Notes: generated by a model from the sequence alone, not told the origin. Shown: positions 7,753-16,347, counted from the first letter of the stretch. The stretch: 29,228 nucleotides of DNA from Gemmobacter aquarius (GCF_003060865.1 NZ_CP028921.1:1-29228), one strand, 5' to 3'. Made by a program: numbers and translations.

Positions 7753-8637
7753 CTATTCGGCGGCCATCCGGTCAACCTGTCCGGCGCGGGCCATGATGTA
7801 ATCCACGGCCTTCTGTGCCTCGGATGCTGCCCTGAAGATTGCCCGATTGTCTTCCTTCAGTGCCTTCAACCAGCTTTCGACATAGGCGGCGCTCTGGTCA
7901 AATTCAGGCTCAAGGCCAAGCTGGGCGCAAAGCATGCAGTTTCCGATTTCCGCCACCAGCTCTTCGAACGCATAGGACTTGCGGTCATTGAAGCGGCTGA
8001 AACGGTCCAGCCGCTGTGCTGCCCCTGTCCAGTGGGTCAGCTCATGCGCTAAGGTTCCGTAGTAACCTGCGGCGCGGTGAAAAGTGGCAATCAGCGGCAT
8101 GTGGATGCGGTCGGTTTTCAGATTGTAACAGGCGCGCGGCTCCTCGGTGGTGTCGATCTGCGCGCCGGTCGCCGCAAAAAACGCCTCAAGCTCCGGGTCC
8201 GCCACGGTGCCAAGGTCGCGGGGCGGATCGGGTAGGAGGTAAAAGTCGGCGGCAAGCCCTTCGATCTGGTCGGCGCTGAAAACACGATAGGCGCGGGCGT
8301 AGGGGATCTGGCGTTCTTCGCCGTTTTCGTCCTCGCGCTCGACGGTGCCGAATTTGACCACGGTAGAAGACTTCTCACCCTTGCGCACATGGCCCCCAAG
8401 CTCTTGGGCCTGCTTGAAGGTCATCCAACGTTCTGAGCTGTAACCCTTTGCAGCGGCCATTGCCCAAAGCATCAGAATGTTGATGCCGCGATAGGCTTCG
8501 CCGTTCCACCGCATGGGCAGGGCTGCGCCTGCGGCTCCTCCGGTCCAAGGTTTGCGCCATGGCGGGGTTCCGGCCTCGATCTGGGCGATGATCTGTTCCG
8601 TGACATGGCTGTAAACGTCGAATTTAGCGTCGGTCAT
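7753..8637 (-). CDS. ardC: ArdC-family antirestriction protein
   Basis: The 294-aa protein starts at ATG 8637 after GGAGGGTCACAA, chosen over an in-frame start at 8727 that lacks such a site. The N-terminal domain (FDVYSHVTEQIIAQIEAGTP, WRKPW) is the ssDNA-binding part of ArdC/DUF1738. The C-terminal zincin domain has HELTH at 198-202 and a third ligand near Glu230 (FEELVAEIG). ArdC proteins protect plasmid DNA entering as single strand from host restriction, which fits a mobilisable plasmid. It is a stand-alone gene with its own terminator. Confidence 0.93.
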   Translation of the reverse strand: MTDAKFDVYSHVTEQIIAQIEAGTPPWRKPWTGGAAGAALPMRWNGEAYRGINILMLWAMAAAKGYSSERWMTFKQAQELGGHVRKGEKSSTVVKFGTVEREDENGEERQIPYARAYRVFSADQIEGLAADFYLLPDPPRDLGTVADPELEAFFAATGAQIDTTEEPRACYNLKTDRIHMPLIATFHRAAGYYGTLAHELTHWTGAAQRLDRFSRFNDRKSYAFEELVAEIGNCMLCAQLGLEPEFDQSAAYVESWLKALKEDNRAIFRAASEAQKAVDYIMARAGQVDRMAAE

Positions 8638-9003
8638 TTGTGACCCTCCGTTGTCGGGCGGGCCGGGCTTCTCTTCCCTTTTCCGCCAATGGGCGGGCCT
8701 TCCTGTTCTGTTGTCTGGAATGCCCATGCATTCCGGACGGCAGAGCAGGTAAGGGCAAAGCCCGTCCTGCGGCCGGGCAGGCCCGTGACAACTGGGTGGA
8801 GGGCGTGAAATTGGGAGGGAACCGCGCGCCTGCGCGTGGGAGGAACCGGATTTCTCGACCGGAACCGACGCCGCTTGCGGCGGCGCTTGCCGGTTTTCTC
8901 GGGCCTGCCCGGATGGCAGGCGGAAACCAGTATTCAGATGTCGTCAGGTGTGGGGTGAGCGGGCTTTGCCCGTCGATCCCCGCGCCTGTCCTTGGATAAA
9001 CCA
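8638..9003. other. Long GC-rich leader upstream of ardC
   Basis: No gene is supported here. The stretch contains several small GC-rich inverted repeats, for example CGCCGC-TT-GCGGCG around 8868-8882. It presumably holds the ardC promoter and a long 5' leader or a single-strand promoter active on entry. I see no clear -35/-10 pair. Confidence 0.35.
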
Positions 9004-9026
9004 AATCCCGGCCAAGGGCCGGGATT
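9004..9026 (-). terminator. Hairpin terminator downstream of the HUH operon
   Basis: AATCCCGGCC (9004-9013) and GGCCGGGATT (9017-9026) form a perfect 10-bp stem with a 3-nt loop. On the minus strand it is followed by a weak T-tract (TTTGGTTTA). It lies about 100 bp past the stop at 9129. Confidence 0.65.
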
Positions 9027-9128
9027 GCTGATATCAATACTTACAGCAGACACGGATAGATATGATGAGGAGCCGCCTTCATCCAAAGCCAACGGGCGCA
9101 ATGAGGTAGTTGTGCTTTGCTGAAGCAA

Positions 9129-9833
9129 TCAGGCTGCTTTCTTCAGGCGCAACGCCTCTCTGTAACGTGCTTTTTGGGGCTGCCAGAATGATGGCCCGAT
9201 ATTTCGACTTGTATCCGCACGTCGAACGGCGATGCGCCCGCCGTTTTCTGTCCTGATCCCCCAAAGGCGACCAAAGCGGGGATCGAGCGTCTTCGCCATG
9301 TAGAGCTTCAGGCCTTCGGCGTTCTTAATGGCAGTGATATGCAACGCGCCTTCTGGGATGGCTGCGAGGTTGAAGGTCTTTCTTAAAACCTGCTCAAGAC
9401 GGGTGGCGAAGAGCGTCGCGTTCTCGGGCTGGATATGCACCATCCAATGAGTGTGTGGTAGGTCGTGGGTCGCCTCATGAACATAGGCATAGGTCGGGAC
9501 GCCATTGCGGGACGCGGCGGGCTTGCGCGGTCGATACGATGACCACCTCTGAAACCATGCCTCACGTAGGTCTGCAAAGTCCCGGAAGATCGTATCCGCC
9601 GTGCTTCCAAGCTGCCAGAAATTGATGGTTACGAACGTATTCAATGATCGGCCAAGGGCTTCGGCAGAGCGCACACTGTGCAGGATGCTTGCTCCCGCCT
9701 TTCGTCCCATGTGGTACTCGTTAGCGATCATGCGCGCCCTATGATTTGTGGGTGTCAGGGGCACATATACTAACTCGGGTGTGCCTGACTCAGAATGCAG
9801 TTTAAGGGTGCGGGAACAATCTGGCAACGCCAC
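9129..9833 (-). CDS. Putative HUH endonuclease (Rep-like)
   Basis: The 234-aa protein shows the three motifs of single-tyrosine HUH nucleases in order: a hydrophobic strand FVTINFW (about 67-73), PHTHWMVHI with the His-x-His pair at 127 and 129, and YMAK at 178-181, matching the YxxK catalytic motif. Such enzymes nick and rejoin ssDNA in rolling-circle replication, transposition or transfer. No helicase domain is present. It starts with GTG just 3 bp beyond the upstream stop with TAGGAG overlapping that stop, so the two genes are coupled. I do not recognise a named family. A role as an accessory replication or mobilisation nuclease is inference. Confidence 0.6.
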   Translation of the reverse strand: MALPDCSRTLKLHSESGTPELVYVPLTPTNHRARMIANEYHMGRKAGASILHSVRSAEALGRSLNTFVTINFWQLGSTADTIFRDFADLREAWFQRWSSYRPRKPAASRNGVPTYAYVHEATHDLPHTHWMVHIQPENATLFATRLEQVLRKTFNLAAIPEGALHITAIKNAEGLKLYMAKTLDPRFGRLWGIRTENGGRIAVRRADTSRNIGPSFWQPQKARYREALRLKKAA

Positions 9834-9835
9834 TC

Positions 9836-10423
9836 CTAGGGAGACTTAGGAGCGGCAAGTGCGGTGGCCGGTGCTGCAGCTTCCGCCGCCTCACGGGCGG
9901 TTTTGTCTTCAGGAAGTTCCACCGTCAAATCAAGGGCGCTTACCTCGCTGCCCCGCTCCAGAAGGGTGTTATACGCGGCTTCAGTGAGGCCGGGCTGTTT
10001 CGCCAGATGAAGGCGGCGGATGACAAAGTGCGGGTTAGGGATTGCCGCATGCGACATGCTGCCACGCGGGCCAGCTGCAACCTTGATGAAGCCCAGATCG
10101 GCCAAGTCCTTCATCCGCTCTTGCCATGTACGGACGGCGCGCTGCCCCGTAAATCCAGCATGGAACGCCAGCTCTTCCGCGTTCTGAAGGCTGACATACA
10201 TTTCATCGAACGCTTTGCACCAAAGCGCAAAGTATGTGGACGATGCAGGCTTCGCCTTCGTCAGGTCATCAATGATGTTCATGATGAGGGGCATCGTCCT
10301 AGGGATGCTTGTGAAGCCGTCATACTCCTTCCTGTTCCAGAGGTCATCGGCACTCAGATCGGGCCAAAATTTCTCACGGAGGGCAGTCGTCTTCTCCACG
10401 ACCTTCTTAAATCGTCTCGTCAT
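9836..10423 (-). CDS. Unknown 195-aa protein, first gene of the HUH operon
   Basis: ATG 10423 follows AGAAGGAAG. The protein is mostly helical with a winged-helix-like middle (LAFHAGFTGQRAVRTWQERMKDLADLGFIKVAAG) and an Ala/Pro-rich tail. It resembles uncharacterised DNA-binding proteins on alphaproteobacterial plasmids, but I cannot name the family. Tight coupling to the HUH-like gene suggests a shared process, perhaps recognition of the hairpin array directly upstream. Confidence 0.6.
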   Translation of the reverse strand: MTRRFKKVVEKTTALREKFWPDLSADDLWNRKEYDGFTSIPRTMPLIMNIIDDLTKAKPASSTYFALWCKAFDEMYVSLQNAEELAFHAGFTGQRAVRTWQERMKDLADLGFIKVAAGPRGSMSHAAIPNPHFVIRRLHLAKQPGLTEAAYNTLLERGSEVSALDLTVELPEDKTAREAAEAAAPATALAAPKSP

Positions 10424-10457
10424 AGGGTACTTCCTTCTGTTAAACTTAATACGGGCG

Positions 10458-10627
10458 GCGGGTTTGGACCCCGCTTTTCACGGCATTGGCGTTCCCCAAG
10501 CGAGCTATGGACGCTCATTTGGTCTTCACGGTCGGCCACTCCTGCGATCCCGATAGGCGAGGGCGGGTTTGGACGCCGCCCTCTTCTGCTTCTGATGTTC
10601 CCCGAGTGAGGTTTGGACGCTCGCTCG
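10458..10627 (-). repeat. Array of four hairpins sharing one 9-nt loop
   Basis: Four inverted repeats enclose nearly the same loop. On the plus strand the stems are at 10458-10474, 10498-10520, 10559-10583 and 10603-10627, with loops GTTTGGACC, CTATGGACG, GTTTGGACG and GTTTGGACG. Stem sequences differ but pair, for example GAGGGCGG/CCGCCCTC and CGAGTGAG/CTCGCTCG. The array is two copies of a hairpin pair about 105 bp apart, each followed by GGTCTTCACGGTC. A predicted minus-strand promoter would place all four in the leader of the 195-aa gene. Conserved loop with changing stems points to selection on a structure, in RNA or ssDNA. Confidence 0.75.
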
Positions 10628-10657
10628 GTCTTCACGGTCAACCTTCGCAGTAAACTC

Positions 10658-10685
10658 AATATAGTATTTTTTGCAGCAAAAACAA
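10658..10685 (-). promoter_or_regulatory. Candidate sigma-70 promoter of the HUH operon
   Basis: On the minus strand TTGTTT (10685-10680) and TATATT (10663-10658) are 16 bp apart in an AT-rich patch. A start near 10651 would give a leader of about 230 nt containing all four shared-loop hairpins. Confidence 0.5.
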
Positions 10686-10977
10686 TGACTTAGAAAGTGA
10701 ATGTGCGGCTCCGGGGTGGACTCACTACCAGAACTCACACAAGGTATACGCATAAATCCGCAAACTCAATACTTGAGTCTGCGGTTTGATACTTTCTATT
10801 TCTCAAGATATCAGTGACTTAAAGACTTTTGACGGTCATCATGGTGATCATAGTGCTCATGCGTCCTCGTGGTGCTCGTGGTACTCGGGTGCAGAACCTG
10901 CCCCCCTTGGGCGGAGCTGCATTCGGAAAAGGGTGTCTTGGCAGGGTGCTCGGGTGGTCGCCTTCGGGCTTTAGGCG

Positions 10978-12339
10978 CTAGCTCTGGAAGTTGACCCAAA
11001 TGCTTTCCACCCTTTTTCCTGTCGTCCCGTCCTTTCGGAACCGCAGACCGTCGATGACAAAGAAAACCCGTTCATCGCTGATGTTCATGCTGGTCCGCGT
11101 AACCTGAAGTCGGGTGATCTGCCCCTTCTCCGGCTTCACCAGAATGTCGCCCAACTCGACCCCTAGAATGGTGCAGCAAAGGTCCGCTCGTTCTGCTTCA
11201 AGCTCCTGCTGCCATCTTTCAATCTCTTCGGTCAGCCGCTCCCAGGCATTGCGCGCGCCCAACAATGGCCTCTCGGCTCCGAACCAAATCCGGTCTGAGA
11301 CGGCCAAACGCTCATCAGGAACACTGCGCTCGATGTCATAAGTACTGCGCTCCAACATCTCATGCACGCGCTCGGCCTCGATCAAAGCGCGCAAGCGCGG
11401 CCAATGCTGTTTGATCCTGATCCGCCTCAGAGGTGTTGGAATCTCCACCTCTTTCGTCGGCATCAGCTCGATCGGCATGACATCACGCAACCGCAGATGC
11501 TCAGTTAAGAAGGTTTCGCGCTCCTCGTCCCGAAAGCGCGGAACTTCAATCGTGCAAGTGACCCAGATTTCGGTCGCTGAAATACACAGGGCACTTTCGG
11601 CCATGGTGTAGCTTTCGGCGGAATAGACGTGGTGGGCTGACCAGGCATGATCGAGGGTCACAAGCGGCATGACGACATGATTTAGCTGCTGGTCGCGGAC
11701 GAGACGGGCAAGCTGGGCGATGCGATCCTGAAGGTCTGCCGTGAGATGGATCAGGATCGTAGGTTCCTTGCCGGGGGACATAAAGCTGCGACCGGCGCGC
11801 TCCATAACAACGATCTGGGGCCTCGCGATAGGCAGAATCTTGTCAACAAAGCCGCCTAAGCTTTGCTGTGCCCCATGGGTGAGGGCTACATCGACTTCGC
11901 CGCTTTTGATCCAGGCAAGATATCGGTTCTGAATCAGCAGCAGCATTTGGGCCGCGACATCGGGCGGAATCCCTCTGATCTGGTTTGAGGCGATACGGAC
12001 GCCGCTAACATCTAGGCCTTTGGCTGCAAGTTCCGACAGCGCATGATCGACAAACTTGCGCTGGATCGGCGACAAGCTGATCACGCCGGGCAGCGGCCTG
12101 GCCATTGCTTTCCGCCGCGCCTCGATCTCGTCGCGGAAGGCGCGCAATGGGGTGCGACGAGGCGTCTGACCGGATTCCACCCGTGCCCAATAGCCTCTTG
12201 GTGGCTTAGGGACCTGAAGACGGGCGCATAGCTTCGCAACCGCAACATCTGAAACGCCCAGTTCCTTGGCGACCTCGACGGTCGGCTTTTCCCAAACAAG
12301 CGCAAAAAGTTCCTCGCGCGACAGTTCCTCCTTGCCCAT
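10978..12339 (-). CDS. Unknown 453-aa protein with N-terminal helix-turn-helix
   Basis: The first 50 residues (LSREELFALVWEKPTVEVAKELGVSDVAVAKLCARL, then PRGYWARVESG) match a helix-turn-helix module seen at the start of many uncharacterised proteobacterial plasmid and island proteins. The remainder is mixed alpha/beta with a helical stretch around EEIERWQQELEAERADL and no enzyme motif I can identify. It begins 45 bp after the relaxase gene on the same strand, so it is probably in the mobilisation operon, perhaps as a regulator. Function unknown. Confidence 0.7.
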   Translation of the reverse strand: MGKEELSREELFALVWEKPTVEVAKELGVSDVAVAKLCARLQVPKPPRGYWARVESGQTPRRTPLRAFRDEIEARRKAMARPLPGVISLSPIQRKFVDHALSELAAKGLDVSGVRIASNQIRGIPPDVAAQMLLLIQNRYLAWIKSGEVDVALTHGAQQSLGGFVDKILPIARPQIVVMERAGRSFMSPGKEPTILIHLTADLQDRIAQLARLVRDQQLNHVVMPLVTLDHAWSAHHVYSAESYTMAESALCISATEIWVTCTIEVPRFRDEERETFLTEHLRLRDVMPIELMPTKEVEIPTPLRRIRIKQHWPRLRALIEAERVHEMLERSTYDIERSVPDERLAVSDRIWFGAERPLLGARNAWERLTEEIERWQQELEAERADLCCTILGVELGDILVKPEKGQITRLQVTRTSMNISDERVFFVIDGLRFRKDGTTGKRVESIWVNFQS

Positions 12340-12384
12340 AACCCGACCCTCGAAAACGCCTTGAAGGGGCGCACCCCACTGTTC

Positions 12385-13557
12385 TTAAAGTTCCCAGCCC
12401 AAATCTCTATCGCGTTCGCGCTGTCTTTCCAGCTCAAGCTGACGCTGCTTATCGCGCTCTTCTTCCAGCTTTCGCTGCTGCTCGATCCTCGGATCGGGCT
12501 TGTCCCGCCCAAGCACCTGCTTCAGCCGGTCGCGGATAGCATCAGACCCGGCATCATGACCGGTGCCATCTGCCTCCAGATTACGCCCCGCAATACGCGC
12601 CAGTCGCTGCTTGATCTCGCCTTGGTCCAGCTCTTTCGCCTGCCGCCCTGCGACGGCGCGCAACGCCGCCAACCCGGCGCTGACATGGCCATGCCCCTCT
12701 TCGCGCGCCTCCGCCCAGACATCGCGCGCCAGCTCCAACCGTTCGCGCATTTCTGCGAACATGGCCTTGGCCTGGCGGGTGGCATGCACCCGCGCGCCCC
12801 TCTGGGTCAGGGGTTCATAGTCGCGGCCCTCGGCCTCGGCGGCGAATTGTTCACGGCGCTCGATGGCATTGGCGGCGGGGCCTAACTTCAGCTCCGGCTC
12901 GCGGTCCAGCTCCTCGGCCTTCACCGTGTCGCCAAGGGACAGCGCCTCCTCGCGCTGCACCTCCAAGGACCGGTGATCGACGCGCCCCTCCTGCCCCGCC
13001 AGTTCCAAAGCATGGTTTTGCAGCTCGGCCCAAACGCCACGCATGGCCTCGATCTCCGGCCCGCCAGTGCTGGCGGCATCGAGAATCCGGGTTTTGTCGG
13101 TCAGCCCCTCGGCAGACAAAACGCGGGTGGTGGTCAGGATGTGGGCGTGGTGATTGCGCTGATCGCCCTCGCGGTGTGGCGCATGGATCGCCACATCTGC
13201 CGCCACGCCGTAGCGCTCGACGAGCTGCGCGGCGAAAGCCCGCGTGATCTCGATCCGCGCGGCGTCCGATATCTCGGAGGGCAGAGCCAGCTCCCACTCA
13301 CGGGCGGTCACCGAATTGGACCTGGTCTCGCGCGCCTCGGCGGCATTCCAGAGTGCTGATCGATCCTGCGCCCAATCGGGGGCATCGGCGGGGGCGAGAA
13401 TAAAGCAGGCCTCGACACCCCGTTTGGCAGTGTAGTCATGCTCGCGCCCTTCCCGGTCGCAGGCAATTACTGAGGCCGACCGATAGGCCGCCGCCGCCGT
13501 GGCCGAACGCCCGGCGCTGCGTTTGACCGTTTTGACCGAGAGGTGGTAGCTCGCCAT
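12385..13557 (-). CDS. mobA: MobQ-family relaxase (MobA/MobL)
   Basis: The 390-aa protein opens MASYHLSVKTVKRSAGRSATAAAAYRSA-like, with the catalytic Tyr at position 25 in AAYRSA. HAPHREGDQRNHHAHILTT (125-143) is the MobA/MobL three-histidine metal motif. The C-terminal half is charged, helical and probably coiled coil (RKLEEERDKQRQLELERQRE at the end). It should nick the plasmid at the oriT about 520 bp upstream and pilot the strand to a recipient. There is no primase domain, so it is a short MobQ type. The 453-aa gene follows in the same operon. Confidence 0.95.
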   Translation of the reverse strand: MASYHLSVKTVKRSAGRSATAAAAYRSASVIACDREGREHDYTAKRGVEACFILAPADAPDWAQDRSALWNAAEARETRSNSVTAREWELALPSEISDAARIEITRAFAAQLVERYGVAADVAIHAPHREGDQRNHHAHILTTTRVLSAEGLTDKTRILDAASTGGPEIEAMRGVWAELQNHALELAGQEGRVDHRSLEVQREEALSLGDTVKAEELDREPELKLGPAANAIERREQFAAEAEGRDYEPLTQRGARVHATRQAKAMFAEMRERLELARDVWAEAREEGHGHVSAGLAALRAVAGRQAKELDQGEIKQRLARIAGRNLEADGTGHDAGSDAIRDRLKQVLGRDKPDPRIEQQRKLEEERDKQRQLELERQRERDRDLGWEL

Positions 13558-13610
13558 GCGCGCGCCTTACCGACCCGGCGACGGGTAAAAGCAGGCAGAC
13601 TGCCGGACAG

Positions 13611-13693
13611 GCAAACAGGCAGACATGCAAACAGGCTGGCTGTCTGCAGGCCATGCGGTTAGGCATGCCACCGCGCAAACAGGCAGACATGCA
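13611..13693. repeat. Direct repeats GCAAACAGGCAGACATGCA
   Basis: The 19-mer occurs exactly at 13611-13629 and 13675-13693, 64 bp apart, within a stretch rich in CAGGC variants (13591-13710). It lies just upstream of the relaxase gene. It could bind relaxosome accessory proteins or regulate mobA. Confidence 0.7.
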
Positions 13694-13803
13694 GCCACGC
13701 CAACAGGCGGGCGTCCATGCTGCCAGTGATGCGCGCGGTCATCCCCAGGATGGGCAGCCGTTTGCCGGACAAGCGATGCGCGGCAAACCCGATCCGGCAG
13801 ACA

Positions 13804-13880
13804 GTCCCGCTCTCGGGACAGGCGGAACCGGATCGCCCGCTGGCACGGGCGACCTCGCGGAACCGCCCCGCTCTCGGGGC
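13804..13880. repeat. Two hairpins with identical GCTCTC loops
   Basis: GTCCC-GCTCTC-GGGAC (13804-13819) and GCCCC-GCTCTC-GGGGC (13865-13880) have the same six-base loop on different stems, 61 bp apart, between oriT and the relaxase gene. Neither has a T-tract. Confidence 0.55.
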
Positions 13881-14040
13881 CAGTTCCTGCGAGGGCGACA
13901 GGGACAGCGGGGCGCAATCCAACCGCGCAGGTTGGCAAGGATGGGTTCGGGAAGGCGGGACGCTCTTCCTGATCCGGTGCCACAAGCGCCGGACTGGGGA
14001 CGCCGTCGGCGGGGGGCCATGCCCCCGATGAGACCGCACG

Positions 14041-14084
14041 CAAATCTCGAAACCGTAGGTGAAGAGTTTGCATAAGTGCGCCCT
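14041..14084 (+). other. oriT: Origin of transfer (oriT), MobQ type
   Basis: TAAGTGCGCCCT at 14073-14084 matches the RSF1010/R1162-type nic core, where cleavage falls between G and C (here 14080/14081 on the plus strand). Just upstream, CAAATCTC (14041-14048) and GAGTTTG (14064-14070) form an imperfect inverted repeat, as in Q-type origins. It lies between the divergent mobA and traD genes, the expected place. Confidence 0.82.
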
Positions 14085-14174
14085 TGTCCTTTACAGGCCT
14101 ACGGGTACACGCTAGAAGTTGTGCGGTCAATTCAGACTTCTTCTTAAAGAGTATCGCAAATACGGGCGGGCAAA

Positions 14175-14489
14175 ATGGCAGAGACAGAACTGGACCGGGC
14201 AGAGAAACGCTATGCCCAAGCCAAGGCCCGACTTCTCGCCCTGAAGAACCGGGAAGCGACGAAGGCGCGCAAGCTGGATACGCGGCGCAAGATCATTCTG
14301 GGCGGCGCGCTGGTCGATCTGGCGGAACGGGATTCCAATGCCGCCGCGATGATCGAACGCCTGATCCGCAACCTTCCCCGCGAACAGGACCGCAAGGCTT
14401 TCGAAGGCTGGGATGCGAAGCAGCCCGCCCCTGCATCTTCGCCCCCTGCCCCACCAACCGGAACCAATGAGGCACAGGCCTCAGCATGA
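14175..14489 (+). CDS. traD: Conjugal transfer protein TraD (small, Ti-type)
   Basis: The 104-aa product contains the TraD core at about residues 25-70: EATKARKLDTRRKIILGGAL followed by VDLAERDSNAAAMIERL. The first 25 residues are a charged helix and the tail is Pro/Ala-rich. In Agrobacterium-type systems this small protein accompanies TraG and the relaxase. Its stop overlaps the traG start as ATGA at 14486-14489, so they are coupled. Not to be confused with the F-plasmid TraD coupling protein. Confidence 0.83.
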   Translation: MAETELDRAEKRYAQAKARLLALKNREATKARKLDTRRKIILGGALVDLAERDSNAAAMIERLIRNLPREQDRKAFEGWDAKQPAPASSPPAPPTGTNEAQASA

Positions 14490-16313
14490 AGATGATCGGG
14501 ACCGTTCTCATGACCCTGACGCGGATCGGGGTGTTTCTGATTGCCTCGCCCCTGATGCTGATACAGCTGATCGCGGGCCTCGGCATCGCCACCTTCGGCG
14601 CAACCATAGCCAACATGCTGGTGCAGCTCTGGCTTACAAACCTGCTCGGCGATTCAGGCTTTTTCTCCGGCGTTATCCGCATGGGCGTCTTCGTGTTGCT
14701 CTACCTGGTGCATCGCCACCTTCGGCGCAACCATAGCCAACATGCTGGTGCAGCTCTGGCTTACAAACCTGCTCGGCGATTCAGGCTTTTTCTCCGGCGT
14801 TATCCGCATGGGCGTCTTCGTGTTGCTCTACCTGGTGGGCTGGGCGATGATCATTGTGTTCTGGGCGCAACAACACGGCCTTGACGCGCTGTTTCGAAAA
14901 GACCGGGGCGATAGCCACGGATCGGCGCGCTTTGCTTCCAAGGCAGAGCGCAAGGTCTTCCAGTCAGAAGACGGCCTGCTGATCGGACGCGACATCGGAA
15001 CTGGCAAGTTGATGCGCTATGACGGCCCGGCACATTTGCTGACGCTTGCACCGACGCGGGCAGGCAAGGGTGTTGGCACGGTGATCCCGAACCTGCTGAC
15101 GGTGCCGCGTTCGGTGCTGGTGATCGACCCCAAGGGCGAGAATGCCAAGATCGCGGGCGAGGCACGCAAGCGGTTTGGCGCGGTTCATATCCTCGACCCC
15201 TTCGGCGTCACCGGCATGCCCGCCACGGCCTACAACCCGCTCGGGCGGCTCGATGCGGAAAGCCTCGACCTGGGCGAAGATGCCGCCTCTCTGGCTGAAG
15301 CCCTCGTGATGGACCCGCCAGGCCAACAGTCTGAGGCGCATTGGAACGAAGAGGCCAAGGCGCTGCTATCCGGGCTGCTCATGTTCGCCGTGGCGCATGA
15401 AGAGGCTGAACGCAAAACCCTCGCCACGGTGCGGGAATATCTGACCCTGCCGCCGGAAAAGTTCCGCGCCCTTCTGGAGCTGATGCAGGACAGTACCTCT
15501 GCCGGGGGATTGATCGCCCGTGCCGCCAACCGCTTCCTTGGCAAATCCGACCGCGAAGCGGCCTCGGTGATGTCTTCCGCACAGCGCCACACCCATTTCC
15601 TCGACAGCCCCCGGATCGTGGCCGCCACCGCGCGCTCGGACTTTCAGTTCTCGGCCCTGCGGCATGAAGTGACCTCAATCTTCCTCGTCCTGCCGCCGAA
15701 CCGCCTCGATGCCTACAGCCGCTGGCTGCGGCTTCTGGTGGCACAGGCACTTCAGGACATTGCAAGGGACGCGGAAGCCGCTCAGGCAGGCTCACAGAGG
15801 CTAAAACAGCCCGCCCTGTTCCTCCTCGACGAGTTTGCAGCTCTGGGCCGTCTGGAAGCCGTGGAACGCGCCATGGGGCTGATGGCAGGCTATGGGCTGC
15901 AACTCTGGCCGATCCTGCAGGACATGAGCCAGCTGAAAGACCTCTACGGCGCGCGGGCCAATACCTTCGTCGCCAACGCGGGTGTGCTGCAAACCTTCGG
16001 GGTAAACGATTTTGAGACCGCAAAATGGCTAAGTCAAAGCATGGGCAAGGAAACCATCGGCTACCAGACCGAAAGCCACCGGCCCGGCGACATAGCCACC
16101 ACCACCCAACACATCGCGGCGCGTGACCTGATGACCCCGGATGAAATCATGCAGATTGACCCCTCGGTCCAGCTGCTCCGCGTCCAGGGCAAGCCGGTCA
16201 TCATCGCCCGCAAGCTACGCTACTTCGCAGACAGGGAATTTGACGGGATTTACCTGTCACCGGATGCGCAACCCACAAATCCTAAGTCTGAACCCGCAAC
16301 GCTGAACGCTTAA
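14486..16313 (+). pseudogene. traG: TraG type IV coupling protein, split by a 127-bp duplication
   Basis: The intact ancestor would be 566 aa. The N-terminus has two hydrophobic segments (VLMTLTRIGVFLIASPLMLI and FVLLYLVGWAMIIVFW). Next come Walker A APTRAGKGVGT and Walker B ALFLLDEFAALGRLE, the VirD4/TraG ATPase that links relaxosome to secretion channel. An exact tandem copy of 14584-14710 at 14711-14837 shifts the frame. Translation from 14486 therefore runs out of frame to 14884, while the ATPase part is open from ATG 14742 to 16313 (523 aa). Deleting one copy leaves 1,701 bp, a multiple of three. An internal start could still make a protein with the second membrane segment. Confidence 0.88.
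14584..14837. repeat. Exact 127-bp tandem duplication within traG
   Basis: Bases 14584-14710 and 14711-14837 are identical over all 127 positions. The unit is not a multiple of three. Perfect identity means a very recent event, a heteroplasmic state or an assembly artefact. Confidence 0.97.
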
Positions 16314-16347
16314 ATCCTATCGCTGATCTCTTAACACGGATGTCCTG

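Larger units (their letters stand above)
10441..10772. repeat. Spaced 12-bp motif (YAAACTYAATAY), three copies
   Basis: The copies are TAAACTTAATAC (10441-10452), TAAACTCAATAT (10651-10662) and CAAACTCAATAC (10761-10772). The last is part of ACTCAA-TAC-TTGAGT, a small palindrome. Spacings of 210 and 110 bp are close to multiples of the roughly 105-bp repeat period of this region. They may be protein-binding sites for the adjacent operon. Confidence 0.5.

Noticed and set aside
10420..10753. Two overlapping minus-strand frames with similar DRED...SLGE segments, as a repeat protein
   Set aside because: The copies lie in different frames, and the conservation follows hairpins and loops rather than codons.
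10811..10999. 62-aa minus-strand frame with His/Asp-rich end (HEHYDHHDD)
   Set aside because: No ribosome site, overlaps the end of the 453-aa gene, and the His-rich part comes from a GTGCTC-like 9-bp imperfect repeat.
12361..13359. Plus-strand frames across the relaxase gene
   Set aside because: Antisense shadows of the clear MobQ gene.
13567..14130. 187-aa minus-strand frame with repeated Cys/Leu stretches in the oriT region
   Set aside because: Arises from the CAGGCAGAC-type repeats; the region is better explained as oriT DNA.
14742..16313. 523-aa frame taken as the native full-length TraG
   Set aside because: Its start lies in the second copy of the duplicated 127 bp; the native start overlaps traD at 14486.
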